A DNA stretch of 22,546 nucleotides from Nemertoderma westbladi (lineage: Eukaryota > Xenacoelomorpha > Nemertodermatida > Nemertodermatidae). The notes below the pieces were generated by a model. It ran no database searches and was not told where the DNA came from. It worked only from the letters and a program-made list of their open reading frames with translations. Below are positions 1 to 10,408 of the stretch, one piece after another. The translations under genes and the position numbers were made by a program. The stretch's first letter is position 1; each line of letters opens with the position of its first letter. The stretch covers positions 1 to 22,546 of the forward strand of contig JAUCBJ010003470.1 of assembly GCA_032718475.1 (NCBI GenBank), written 5' to 3'.

Positions 1-1179
1 GTGAGGCAGATTTGGTTTTTTTTGATTCCGGAAAAAACTAGCCTTTAAAAGTACCCTGAAATTTTGCATGTATGTACTACTCGTCGAGGCGCATCGTGTG
101 GGATGGGTCTCATATCCAGGAAAAATCTGGTTTCCATGGCAACGGACTTAGAAAAAAGTCTATGTATTTCAAGTCAATATTTATAACTCTATTTGTAGGA
201 AAACTATAATAGATATAAACTTGGGGTTTCTCAACTCAACTATAAGGTCCATAGCAGAGCCGATTGAAGTTAAATAGAAAATCCAGTTACCTTGGCAACC
301 GGGCTAAACAGATGTTAAAATTTATAAAATGTTAATTTGAAGCCTAAGATTAAGGTGTTATGACTTGGGACCAACCCCTACCCCCACTATATACTTATTC
401 TGCGTCCGAATTTGATTGTTTTATTTTGCAGTTACCATGACAACCGATGAAAACAGATATTTTTATACAAAAATTACTCATTTGGAGATAGACTTCGCGA
501 TAAAATTTTACGAAACTGGGAATGTGTTATCTGGACCACTAGTTGGAACTTTTAGTGAAACTCAAATCATTCCAGAAATATATAGTTACCGTGGTAACTG
601 GAGTTTATTACAGATTATATCATTCAAGTCTATATTCATAACTCTATTTGTAGAAAAACCGCAATAGATATAAACTTGGGGGTTCTCAACTCAACTATAA
701 GGTCCATATCAAAGCCGTTCGAGGTTAATTATAAATTCCAGTCACCATAGCAACAAGACTAAACAGATGTTAAAATTTATAAAATGATAATTTGAAGCAC
801 AAGTTAATACTATTAAGACTTGGGACCAACACCTACCCCCACTATATGACTTATTCTGCATCCGAATTACATTGTTCTATTTTTCAGTTTCCATGACAAC
901 CACTACAAACAGATGCATTTTGATAGAAAATCGGCAATTTGGACATAAACTACAATATTTTCTGAAACTTTGTATATGTGTTATCTGAACCACAATCTGT
1001 ACTGAATCTTTTTTCAAAGATTAAAACAACAGTTCCACAGAACTCTAGTTTCCATGGGAATAGAAGTTAATTATTGTCAAATGCTACTAAACTAGGCTAA
1101 GCAACGAACCAAAGTGTGGCGGTTTGTTTAATTTTCCTTAGCTTCGTGGTTGCATTTCCTTTAGGAAATGCCTTTCTAG
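1..1179 (+). mobile_element. Helitron-like non-autonomous element, copy 0 (5' end outside window)
   Basis: The window opens about 85 bp inside a copy of the 1.27-kb element, judged by alignment with the complete copy at 1233-2498. The 3' end is complete: inverted arm TTTTCCTTAGCTTCGTGG at 1132-1149, hairpin GCATTTCCTTTAGGAAATGC, then CTTTCTAG ending at 1179. Seven X-box-like palindromes lie at 130, 286, 431, 585, 741, 887 and 1048. It has no transposase (Rep/helicase) and no convincing reading frame. Its terminus is CTAG, as in the copies at 6490 and 13501. Family assignment rests on structure only. Confidence 0.8.
130..1061. promoter_or_regulatory. Array of seven RFX X-box-like palindromes (shown for copy 0)
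   Basis: Sites are at 130-143 (GTTTCCATGGCAAC), 286-299 (GTTACCTTGGCAAC), 431-444 (GTTACCATGACAAC), 585-598 (GTTACCGTGGTAAC), 741-754 (GTCACCATAGCAAC), 887-900 (GTTTCCATGACAAC) and 1048-1061 (GTTTCCATGGGAAT, last half-site degenerate). Spacings are 156, 145, 154, 156, 146 and 161 bp. The first six fit, or nearly fit, the animal X-box consensus RTHNYYWTRRNRAC bound by RFX winged-helix factors. The same set recurs in every element copy. The perfect palindrome GTTACCATGGTAAC is at 1906, 3784, 4497, 5782, 7164, 9860 and 14177. Motif identity is read directly; binding is inferred. Confidence 0.6.
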
Positions 1180-1232
1180 TAATTTGAAGCACAAGATATA
1201 GTATGACTTGGGACTAACCCCTACCCCCACTG
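1180..1232 (+). repeat. Host-element fragment between copies 0 and 1233
   Basis: These 53 bp match the internal monomer that contains AATTTGAAGCACAAG and CCTACCCCCACT, seen inside every complete copy. It is a slice of an older element into which the flanking copies inserted. It does not join perfectly to the next spacer (2499-2557), so a small rearrangement or a second host is possible. Confidence 0.6.
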
Positions 1233-2498
1233 TCCACGAAGCTAAGGAAAATCAACTACTTTCGCTAAGAAAGATTTTCCTTAGCTGAGATGGTCTATTC
1301 ATAGTGGGCTATTTTACTTGTATGGAGCAGATTTGGGGTTTTTTGATAGGTGAAAAAACTAGCCTTTAAAAGTACCCTGAAATTTTGCATGTATATACTT
1401 CTCGATCGAGGCGCATCTTTTGGGCCGGGTCTCATATCCAGGAAAAATCTGGTTTCCATGGCAACGGACTTCAAAAAAAGTCTGTGTATTTCAAGTCAAT
1501 ATTTATAACTCTATTTGTAGGAAAACTATAATAGATATAAACTTGGGGTTTCGCAACTCAACTATAAGGTCCATAGCAGATCCGATTGAGGCTAAATAGA
1601 AAATCCAGTTACCTTAGCAACCGGGATAAACAGATGTTAAAATTTATAAAATGTTAATTTGAGGCCTAAGGGCAAGGTGTTATGACTTGGGACCAATCCC
1701 TACCCCCACTATATAACTTATTCTGCATCCGAATTACATTGTTCTATTTTTCAGTTACCATGACAACCGCTGAAAACAGATGTTTTTATTCAAAACTTAT
1801 TCATTTGGACATAGACTTCATGATAAAATTTTACAAAACTGTGTATGTGTTATCTGGACCACTAGTTGGAACTTTTAGTGAAACTTAAATTATTCCAGAA
1901 ATTTAGTTACCATGGTAACTGTAGTTTATTAAACTCTATATCATTCAAATCTATATTGATAACTCTATTTGTAGCAAAACTGTAATATATATAAACTTGG
2001 GGTTTTGCAACTCATCTATAAGATCCATATCCAAGCCGTTTGAGGTTAATTAGAAAATACAGTTACCATAGCAACAAGTCTAAACAGATGTTAAAATTTA
2101 TAACATGATAATTTGAAGCACAAGTTAATAGTATTATGACTTGGGACTAACCCCTACCCCCACTATATGACTTATTCTGCATCCGAATTACATTGTTCTA
2201 TTTTTTAGTTTCCATGACAACCACTGCAAACAGATGCATTTTGATAGAAAATCGGTAATTTGGACATAAACTACAATATTTTCTGGAACTCAGTATGTGT
2301 TATCTGAACCACAATCTGTACTGAATTTTTTTTCAAAGGTTAAAGCAACAGTTCCAGAGAACTCTAGTTTCCATGGGAATATAAGTTAATTATTGACAAT
2401 TGCTACTAAACGAGGCTAAGCAACGAACCAAAGTGTGGCCGTTTGTTTAATTTTCCTTAGCTTCGTGGTTGCATTTCCTTTAGGAAATGCCTTTCTCG
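1233..2498 (+). mobile_element. Helitron-like element, complete copy a (1266 bp)
   Basis: Begins TCCACGAAGCTAAGG. The 5' arm 1234-1251 (CCACGAAGCTAAGGAAAA) is inverted at 2451-2468. A local 14-bp stem pairs AGCTAAGGAAAATC (1240-1253) with its complement at 1273-1286. The 3' hairpin GCATTTCCTTTAGGAAATGC occupies 2471-2490 and the element ends CTTTCTCG at 2498. The interior is the A-B-C-A'-B'-C'-D monomer series with X-box palindromes. There is no target-site duplication. No transposase is encoded, so it would need an autonomous partner. Confidence 0.8.
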
Positions 2499-2557
2499 TA
2501 TATAAACTGGGGTTTTTGCAACTCATCTATAAGATCCATATCCAAGCCGTTTGAGGT
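2499..2557 (+). repeat. Host-element fragment interrupted by copy b
   Basis: 59 bp of A' monomer, starting TATATAAACTGGGG and ending GCCGTTTGAGGT. The reading resumes without loss at 5097 (TAATTAGAAAA), reconstructing the GAGGTTAATTAGAAAA seen intact in other copies. Element b therefore inserted between two T residues here. Confidence 0.75.
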
Positions 2558-5096
2558 TCCACGAAGCTAAGGAAAATCAACTACTTTCGCTAAGAAAGAT
2601 TTTCCTTAGCTGAGATGGTCTATTCATAGTGGGCTATTTTACTTGTATGGAGCAGATTTAGTGTTTTTTGACCGGTGAAAAAACTAGCCTTTAAAAGTAC
2701 CCTGAAATTTTGCATGTATATACAACTCATCAAGGCGCGTCGTGTGGGATGGGTCACATATCCAGGAAAAATCTGGTTTCCATGGCAACGGACTTCAAAA
2801 AAAGTCTATGTATTTCAAGTCAATCTTTATAACTCTATTTGTAGGAAAACTATAATAGATATAAACTTGGGGTTTCGCAACACAACTATAAGGTCCATAG
2901 CAGATCCGATTGAGGCTAAATAGAAAATCCAGTTACCTTGGCAACCGGGATAAACAGATGTTAAAATTTATAAAATGTTAATTGAGGCCTACGGGCAAGG
3001 TGTTATGACTTGGGACCAATCCCTACCCCCACTATATAACTTATTCTGCATCCGAATTACATTGTTCTATTTTTCAGTTACCATGACAACCGCAGAAAAC
3101 TGATGTTTTTATCCACGAAGCTAAGGAAAATCAACTACTTTCGCTAAGAAAGATTTTCCTTAGCTGAGATGGTCTATTCATAGTGGGCTATTTTACTTGT
3201 ATGAGGCAGATTTGGGGTTTTTTGATAGGTGAAAAAACTAGCCTTTAAAAGTACCCTGAAATTTTGCATGTATATACTACTCGACGAGGCGCATCTTTTG
3301 GGCCGGGTCTCATATCCAGGAAAAATCTGGTTTCCATGGCAACGGACTTCAAAAAAAGTCTATGTATTTCAAGTCAATATTTAGAACTCTATTTGTAGGA
3401 AAACTATAATAGATATAAACTTGGGGTTTCGCAACACAACTATAAGGTCCATAGCAGATCCGATTGAGGCTAAATAGAAAATCCAGTTACCTTGGCAACC
3501 GGGATAAACAGATGTTAAAATTTATAAAATGTTAATTTGAGGCCTAAGGGCAAGGTGTTATGACTTGGGACCAACCCCTACCCCCACTATATAACTTATT
3601 CTGCATCCGAATTACATTGTTCTATTTTTCAGTTACCATGACAACCGCTGAAAACAGATGTTTTTATTCAAAACTTATTCATTTGGACATAGACTTCACG
3701 ATAAAATTTTACAAAACTGGGTATGTGTTATCTGGACCACTAGTTGGAACTTTTAGTGAAACTTAAATTATTCCAGAAATTTAGTTACCATGGTAACTGT
3801 AGTTTATTAAACTCTATATCATTCAAATCTATATTGATAACTCTATTTGTAGAAAAACTGTAATATATATAAACTTGGGGTTTTGCAACTCATCTATAAG
3901 ATCCATATCCAAGCCGTTTGAGGTTAATTAGAAAATACAGTTACCATAGCAACAAGTCTAAACAGATGTTAAAATTTATAAAATGATAATTTGAAGCACA
4001 AGTTAATAGTATTATGACTTGGGACTAACCCCTACCCCCACTATGTGACTTATTCTGCATCCGAATTACATTGTTCTATTTTTCAGTTTCCAGGAGAACC
4101 ACTGCAAACAGATGCATTTTGATAGACAATCGGTAATTTGGACATAAACTACAATATTTTCTGAAACTCAGTATATGTGTTATCTGAACCACAATCTGTA
4201 CTGAATTTTTTTTCAAAGGTTAAAGCAACAGTTCCAGAGAACTCTAGTTTCCATGGGAATAGAAGTTAATTATTGACAATTGCTACTAAACGAGGCTAAA
4301 GCAACGAACCAAAGTGTGGCCGTTTGTTTAATTTTCCTTAGCTTCGTGGTTGCATTTCCTTTAGGAAATGCCTTTCTCGTACAAAAATTATTCATTTGGA
4401 CATAGACTTCGCGATAAAATTTTACAAAACTGGGTATGTGTTATCTGGACCACTAGTTGGAACCTTTAGTGAAACTTAAATTATTCCAGAAATTTAGTTA
4501 CCATGGTAACTGCAGTTTATTAAACTCTATATCATTCAAGTCTATATTGATAACTCTATTTGTAGCAAAACTGTAATATATATAAACTTGGGGTTTTGCA
4601 ACTCATCTATAAGATCCATATCCAAGCCGTTTGAGGTTAATTAGAAAATACAGTTACCATAGCAACAAGTCTAAACAGATGTTAAAATTTATAAAATGAT
4701 AATTTGAAGCACAAGTTAATAGTATTATGACTTGGGACTAACCCCTACCCCCACTATATGACTTATTCTGCATCCGAATTACATTGTTCTATTTTTCAGT
4801 TTCCATGACAACCACTGCAAACAAATGCATTTTGATAGAAAATCGGTAATTAGGACATAAACTACAATAGTTTCTGAAACTCAGTATTTATTATGTGTTA
4901 TCTGAACCACAATCTGTACTGAATTTTTTTTCAAAGGTAAAAGCAACAGTTCCAGAGAACTCTAGTTTCCATGGGAATAGAAGTTAATTATTGACAATTG
5001 CTACTAAACGAGGCTAAGCAACGTACCAAAGTGTGGCCGTTTGTTTAATTTTCCTTAGCTTCGTGGTTGCATTTCCTTTAGGAAATGCCTTTCTCG
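2558..5096 (+). mobile_element. Helitron-like element copy b, split by copy c
   Basis: Two pieces, 2558-3111 and 4380-5096, total 1271 bp, the normal element length. The 5' end TCCACGAAGC is at 2558 and the 3' hairpin plus CTTTCTCG ends at 5096. The break falls in the C monomer after GATGTTTTTA. The sequence resumes with TACAAAAATT, matching unbroken copies such as copy 0 around 451-475. So copy c inserted at an A^T site without duplication or loss. Copy b itself sits at a T^T site in the host fragment. Confidence 0.8.
3112..4379 (+). mobile_element. Helitron-like element copy c, nested inside copy b (1268 bp)
   Basis: Complete copy from TCCACGAAGC to CTTTCTCG, with both hairpins and the inverted 5'/3' arms. 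Removing it restores an uninterrupted copy b, which fixes both element ends to the base. The sixth X-box is damaged here (GTTTCCAGGAGAAC). It closely resembles copies a, f and g, suggesting one recently active subfamily. Confidence 0.85.
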
Positions 5097-5107
5097 TAAT
5101 TAGAAAA
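5097..5107 (+). repeat. Host-element fragment (11 bp) between copies b and d
   Basis: TAATTAGAAAA continues the host piece ending at 2557 and is itself continued at 6361. It is too short to identify alone; the call depends on junction continuity on both sides. Confidence 0.65.
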
Positions 5108-6360
5108 TCCACGAAGTTAAGGAAAATCAACTACTTTCGCTAAGAAAGATTTTCCTTAGCTGAGATGGTCTATTCATAGTGGGCTGTTTTACTTGTATGG
5201 AGCAGATTTAGTGTTTTTTGATAGGTGAAAAAACTAGCCTTTAAAAGTACCCTGAAATTTTGCATGTATATACAACTCATCAAGGCGCGTCGTGTGGGAT
5301 GGGTCTCATATCCAGGAAAAATCTGGTTTCCATGGCAACGGACTTAGAAAAAAGTCTATGTATTTCAAGTCAATATTTGTAACTCTATTTGTAGGAAAAC
5401 TATAATACATATAAACTTGGGGTTTCCCAACACAACTATAAGGTCCATAACAGAGCCAATTGAGGTTAAATAGAAAATCCAGTTACCTTGGCAACCGGGC
5501 TAAACAGATGTTAAAATTTTTAAAATGTTAATTTGAAGCCTAAGGTTAAGGTGTGATGACTTGGGACCAATCCCTACCCGCACTATATAACTTATTCTGC
5601 GTCCGAATTTGATTGTTCTATTTTGCAGTTACCATGACAACCGCTGAAAACAGATGTTTTTATACAACAATTATTCATTTGGACATAGACTTCACGATAA
5701 AATTTTACAAAACTGGGTATGTGTTATCTGGACCACTAGTTGGAACTTTTAGTGAAACTCAAAACATTCCAGAAATATCTAGTTACCATGGTAACTGGAG
5801 CTTATTAAAGTCAATATCATTCAAGTCTATATTTTTAACTCTTGTTTGTAGGAAAACTGTATTAGATATAAATATTGGGTTTCCCAACTCAACTATAAGG
5901 AAGGTCCTTAGAGGAGCCAATTGTGGTTAATTAGAAAATCCAGTTACCTTGGTAACCAGGCTAAACAGATGTTATAATTTAAAAAATTATAATTAGAAAC
6001 ACAAGTTAAAGGCATTATGACTTGGGACCAACCCCTACCACCATAATATCACTTATTCTGCATCCAATCTACGTTGTTCTATTTGCCAGTTACCTTGACA
6101 ACCACTGCAAACAGACTTTTTAACAAATTAATAATTAATTTTGCACATAAACTACTCAATGAAGCTTCCTTGAAGTCGATGTGTCACCTGGAACCACAAA
6201 CTAGATCTTAATGTAAAACTCAGCATTTCTAGAAAAGTCCAGTTACCTTGGCAATACCGGGAGTTCTTTTAACTCGGTAAATCAATGAACTGATGAGTCA
6301 AAGAGTGTCTAATTTTCCTTAGCTTCGTGGTTGCATTTCCTTAAGGAAATGCCTTTCTGG
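5108..6360 (+). mobile_element. Helitron-like element copy d, divergent subfamily (1253 bp)
   Basis: The 5' end is TCCACGAAGTTAAGG (one change in the arm). The 3' hairpin is the perfect palindrome GCATTTCCTTAAGGAAATGC and the end is CTTTCTGG at 6360. The distal third (about 5930-6320) is clearly more diverged than in any other copy. The host reads GAAAA before and TATAGTTACC after; other copies have GAAAATACAGTTACC, so insertion was at A^T. Confidence 0.75.
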
Positions 6361-6489
6361 TATAGTTACCATAGCAACAAGTCTAAACAGATGTTAAAAT
6401 TTATAAAATGATAATTTGAAGCACAAGTTAATAGTATTATCCAACACCTCTCCCCACTATATGACTTATTCTGCATCACTGCATCCGAA
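6361..6489 (+). repeat. Host-element fragment between copies d and e
   Basis: 129 bp of B' monomer (TAGTTACCATAGCAAC to CTGCATCCGAA). It has a small internal deletion (GACTTGGGA missing) and an 8-bp duplication (CACTGCAT). It continues exactly at 7759 (TTACATTG), restoring CCGAATTACATTG and showing copy e at an A^T site. Confidence 0.75.
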
Positions 6490-7758
6490 TCCACGAAGCT
6501 AAGGAAAATCAACTACTTTCGCTAAGAAAGATTTTCCTTAGCTGAGATGGTCTATTCATAGTGGGCTATTTTACTTGTGTGAGGCAGATTTGGGGTTTTT
6601 TGACCGGTGAAAAAACTAGCCTTTAAAAGTACCCTGAAATTTTGCATGTATATACTACTCGTCGAGGCGCATCTTTTGGGCCGGGTCTCATATCCAGGAA
6701 AAATCTGGTTTCCATGGAAACGGACTTATAAAAAAGTCTCTGTATTTCAAGTCAATATTTAAAACTCTATTTGTAGGGAAACTATAATAGATATAAACTT
6801 GGGGTTTCTCAACTCAACTATAAGATCCATAGCAGAACCGATTGAGGTTCAATAGAAAATCCAGTTACCTTGGCAACCAGGCTAAACAGATGTTAAAATT
6901 TATAAAATGATAATTTGAAGCCTAAGGACAAGGTGTTATGACTTGGGACCAACCCCTACCCCCACTATATAATTTATTCTGCGTCCGAATTTCATTGTTT
7001 TATTTTGCAGTTACCATGACAACCGCTGAAAACAGATGTTTTTATGCAAAAATTACTCATTTGGACATAGACTTCGCGATAAAATTTTACGAAACTGGGT
7101 ATGTGTTATCTGGACCACTAGTTGGAACTTTTAGTGAAACTGAAAACATTCCAGAAATATCTTGTTACCATGGTAACTGTAGTTTATCAAAGTCTATATC
7201 ATTCAAATCTAAATTCAATACTCTATTTGTAGCAAAATAATGTAATATATATAAATTTGGGGTTTTGCAACACATCTATAAGGTCCATATACAAGCCGTT
7301 CGAGGTTAATTACACAATCCAGTTACCATAGCAACCAGACTAAACAGAAGTTAAAATTTATAAAATGATAATTTGAAACACAAGTTAATAGTATTATGAC
7401 TTGGGACCAAGACCTACCCCCATTATATAACTTATTCTGCATCCAAATTACATTGTTCTGTTTTTCAGTTTTCATGACAACCACCGCAAACAGATGCATT
7501 TTGAAGGAAAATCGGTAATTTGGACATAAACTACAATATTTTCTGAAACTTGGTATGTGTTATCTGAACCACAATCTGGACTGAATCTTTTTTCAAAGGT
7601 AACACCAACAGTTCCAGAGTACTCTAGTTTCCATGGGAATATAAGTTAATTAGTGGCAAATGCTACTAAACTAGGCTAAGCAACGAACCAAAGTGTGGCG
7701 GTTTGTTTAATTTTCCTTAGCTTCGTGGTTGCATTTCCTTTAGGAAATGCCTTTCTAG
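6490..7758 (+). mobile_element. Helitron-like element copy e (1269 bp)
   Basis: Complete, TCCACGAAGC to CTTTCTAG, with the standard 3' hairpin and asymmetric inverted arms. The CTAG terminus and the GTGTGGCGGTTTG segment group it with copy 0. All monomers and X-box palindromes are present, including GTTACCATGGTAAC at 7164-7177. Confidence 0.8.
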
Positions 7759-7864
7759 TTACATTGTTATATTTTTCAGTTTCCATGACAACCACGGCAA
7801 ACAGATGCATTTTGATAGAAAATCGGTAATTTGGACATAAACTACAATATTTTCTGAAACTTTG
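7759..7864 (+). repeat. Host-element fragment between copies e and f
   Basis: 106 bp of C' monomer from TTACATTGTTAT to GAAACTTTG. Its last 49 bp (7816-7864) recur with four differences immediately after copy f (9137-9185). Confidence 0.7.
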
Positions 7865-9136
7865 TCCACGAAGCTAAGGAAAATCAACTACTTTCGCTAA
7901 GAAAGATTTTCCTTAGCTGAGATGGTCTATTCATAGTGGGCTATTTTACTTGTATGGAGCAGATTTGGTTTTTTTTGACCGGTGAAAAAACTAGCCTTTA
8001 AAAGTACCCTGAAATTTTGCATGTATATACTACTCGACGAGGCGCATCTTTTGGGCCGGGTCTCATATCCAGGAAAAATCTGGTTTCCATGGCAACGGAC
8101 TTCAAAAAAAGTCTATGTATTTCAAGTCAATATTTATAACTCTATTTGTAGGAAAACTATAATAGATATAAACTTGGGGTTTCGCAACACAACTATAAGG
8201 TCCATAGCAGAGCCGATTGAGGTTCAATAGAAAATCCAGTTGCCTTGGCAACCGGGCTAGGCAGATGTTAAAATTTATAAAATGTTAATTTGAAGCCTAA
8301 GGTTAAGGTGTTATGACTTGGGACCAACCCCTACCCCCACTATATAACTTATTCTGCATCCGAATTACATTGTTCTATTTTTCAGTTACCATGACAACCG
8401 CTGAAAACAGATGTTTTTATTCAAAACTTATTCATTTGGACATAGACTTCACGATAAAATTTTACAAAACTGGGTATGTGTTATCTGGACCATTAGTTGG
8501 AACTTTTAGTGAAACTTAAATTATTCCAGAAATTTAGTTACCATTGTAACTGTAGTTTATTAAACTCTATATCATTCAAATCTATATTGATAACTCTATT
8601 TGTAGCAAAACTGTAATATATATAAACTTGGGGTTTTGCAACTCATCTATAAGATCCATATCCAAGCCGTTTGAGGTTAATTAAAAAATACAGTTACCAT
8701 AGCAACAAGTCTAAACAGATGTTAAAATTTATAAAATGATAATTTGAAGCACAAGTTAATAGTACTGTAATATGACTTGGGACCAACCCCTACCCCCACT
8801 GTATGACTTATTCTGCAGCCGAATTACATTGTTCTATTTTTCAGTTTCCATGACAACCACTGCAAACAGATGCATTTTGATAGAAAATCGGTAATTTGGA
8901 AATAAACTACAATATTTTCTGAAACTCAGTATATGTGTTATCTGAACCACAATCTGTACTGAATTTTTTTTCAAAGGTTAAAGCAACAGTTCCAGAGAAC
9001 TCTAGTTTCCATGGGAATAGAAGTTAATTATTTACAATTGCTACTAAACGAAGCTAAGCAACGAACCAAAGTGTGGCCGTTTGTTTAATTTTCCTTAGCT
9101 TCGTGGTTGCATTTCCTATAGGAAATGCCTTTCTCG
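7865..9136 (+). mobile_element. Helitron-like element copy f (1272 bp)
   Basis: Complete, TCCACGAAGC to CTTTCTCG. The 3' hairpin is the perfect palindrome GCATTTCCTATAGGAAATGC. It is flanked by an imperfect 49-bp direct duplication of host sequence, unlike the clean junctions of b, c, d and e. The central palindrome has one change (GTTACCATTGTAAC, 8537-8550). Confidence 0.8.
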
Positions 9137-9187
9137 TAGAAAATCGGTATTTTGGACATAAAGTACAATATTTTCTGAAACTCGGTA
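9137..9187 (+). repeat. Host-element fragment (duplicated segment) between copies f and g
   Basis: 51 bp, TAGAAAATCGG to CTCGGTA. It repeats most of 7816-7864 with four substitutions. It is either a local duplication in the host or part of a second host copy. Confidence 0.6.
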
Positions 9188-10218
9188 TACACGAAGCTAA
9201 GGAAAATCAACTACTTTCGCTAAGAAAGATTTTCCTTAGCTGAGATGGTCTATTCATAGTGGGCTATTTTACTTGTATGGAGCAGATTTGGTTTTTTTTG
9301 ATTCCGGAAAAAACTAGCCTTTAAAAGTACCCTGAAATTTTGCATGTATATACTACTCGACGAGGCGCATCTTTTGGGCCGGGTCTCATATCCAGGAAAA
9401 ATCTGGTTTCCATGGCAACGGACTTCAAAAAAAGTCTATGTATTTCAAGTCAATATTTATAACTCTATTTGTAGGAAAACTATAATAGATATAAACTTGG
9501 GGTTTCGCAACACAACTATAAGGTCCATAGCAGATCCGATTGAGGCTAAATAGAAAATCCAGTTACCTTGGCAACCGGAATAAACAGATGTTAAAATTTA
9601 TAAAATGTTAATTTGAGGCCTAAGGGCAAGGTGTTATGACTTGGGACCAACCCCTACCCCCACTATATAACTTATTCTGCATCCGAATTACATTGTTCTA
9701 TTTTTCAGTTACCATGACAACCGCTGAAAACAGATGTTTTTATTCAAAACTTATTCATTTGGACATAGACTTTACGATAAAATTTTACAAAACTGGGTAT
9801 GTGTTATCTGGACCACTAGTTGGAACTTTTAGTGAAACTTATATTATTCCAGAAATTTAGTTACCATGGTAACTGTAGTTTATTAAACTCTATATCATTC
9901 AAATCTATATTGATAACTCTATTTGTAGCAAAACTGTAATATATATAAACTTGGGGTTTTGCAACTCATCTATAAGATCCATATCCAAGCCGTTTGAGGT
10001 TAATTAGAAAATACAGTTACCATAGCAACAAGTCTAAACAGATGTTAAAATTTATAAAATGATAATTTGAAGCACAAGTTAATAGTATTATGACTTGGGA
10101 CCAACCCTGCAAACCACCAACGTTAATCTAACGTTGGGTTTATGTTAGACATTCGTTAAAAAATGACAGTTAGAATTTAACCATAAACCTACGTTAAAAT
10201 ACGTTAGAATTCTGTAAA

Positions 10219-10408
10219 TTTTTAACGTAAATTTTTTACAGTAATTATACGTCAAAAATAGACAATTATCTGACAATACCACATTTTTTAACGTTACTTT
10301 AATGTTAATTTTTAACGTTAATTTTTTACTGTAATTATACGTTAAAAATCAACAGAAATCTGACATTTACAAATTTTTTAACGTTGATTTAACGTTAATT
10401 TTTAACGT
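10219..10408. repeat. Left subterminal tandem repeat, period 90 bp
   Basis: TTTTTAACGT recurs at 10219, 10309 and 10399. The unit contains ATTTTTTAC(A/T)GTAATTATACGT and a TCTGACA segment. There are two full units and the start of a third, rich in AACGTT palindromes. Such subterminal arrays are typical transposase-binding regions in DNA transposons; that role is inferred. Confidence 0.65.

Noticed and set aside
416-9860. Short plus-strand frames of 66-105 codons treated as genes
   Set aside because: They lie inside the Helitron-like repeats, vary in length, tolerate frequent replacement changes and resemble no known protein.
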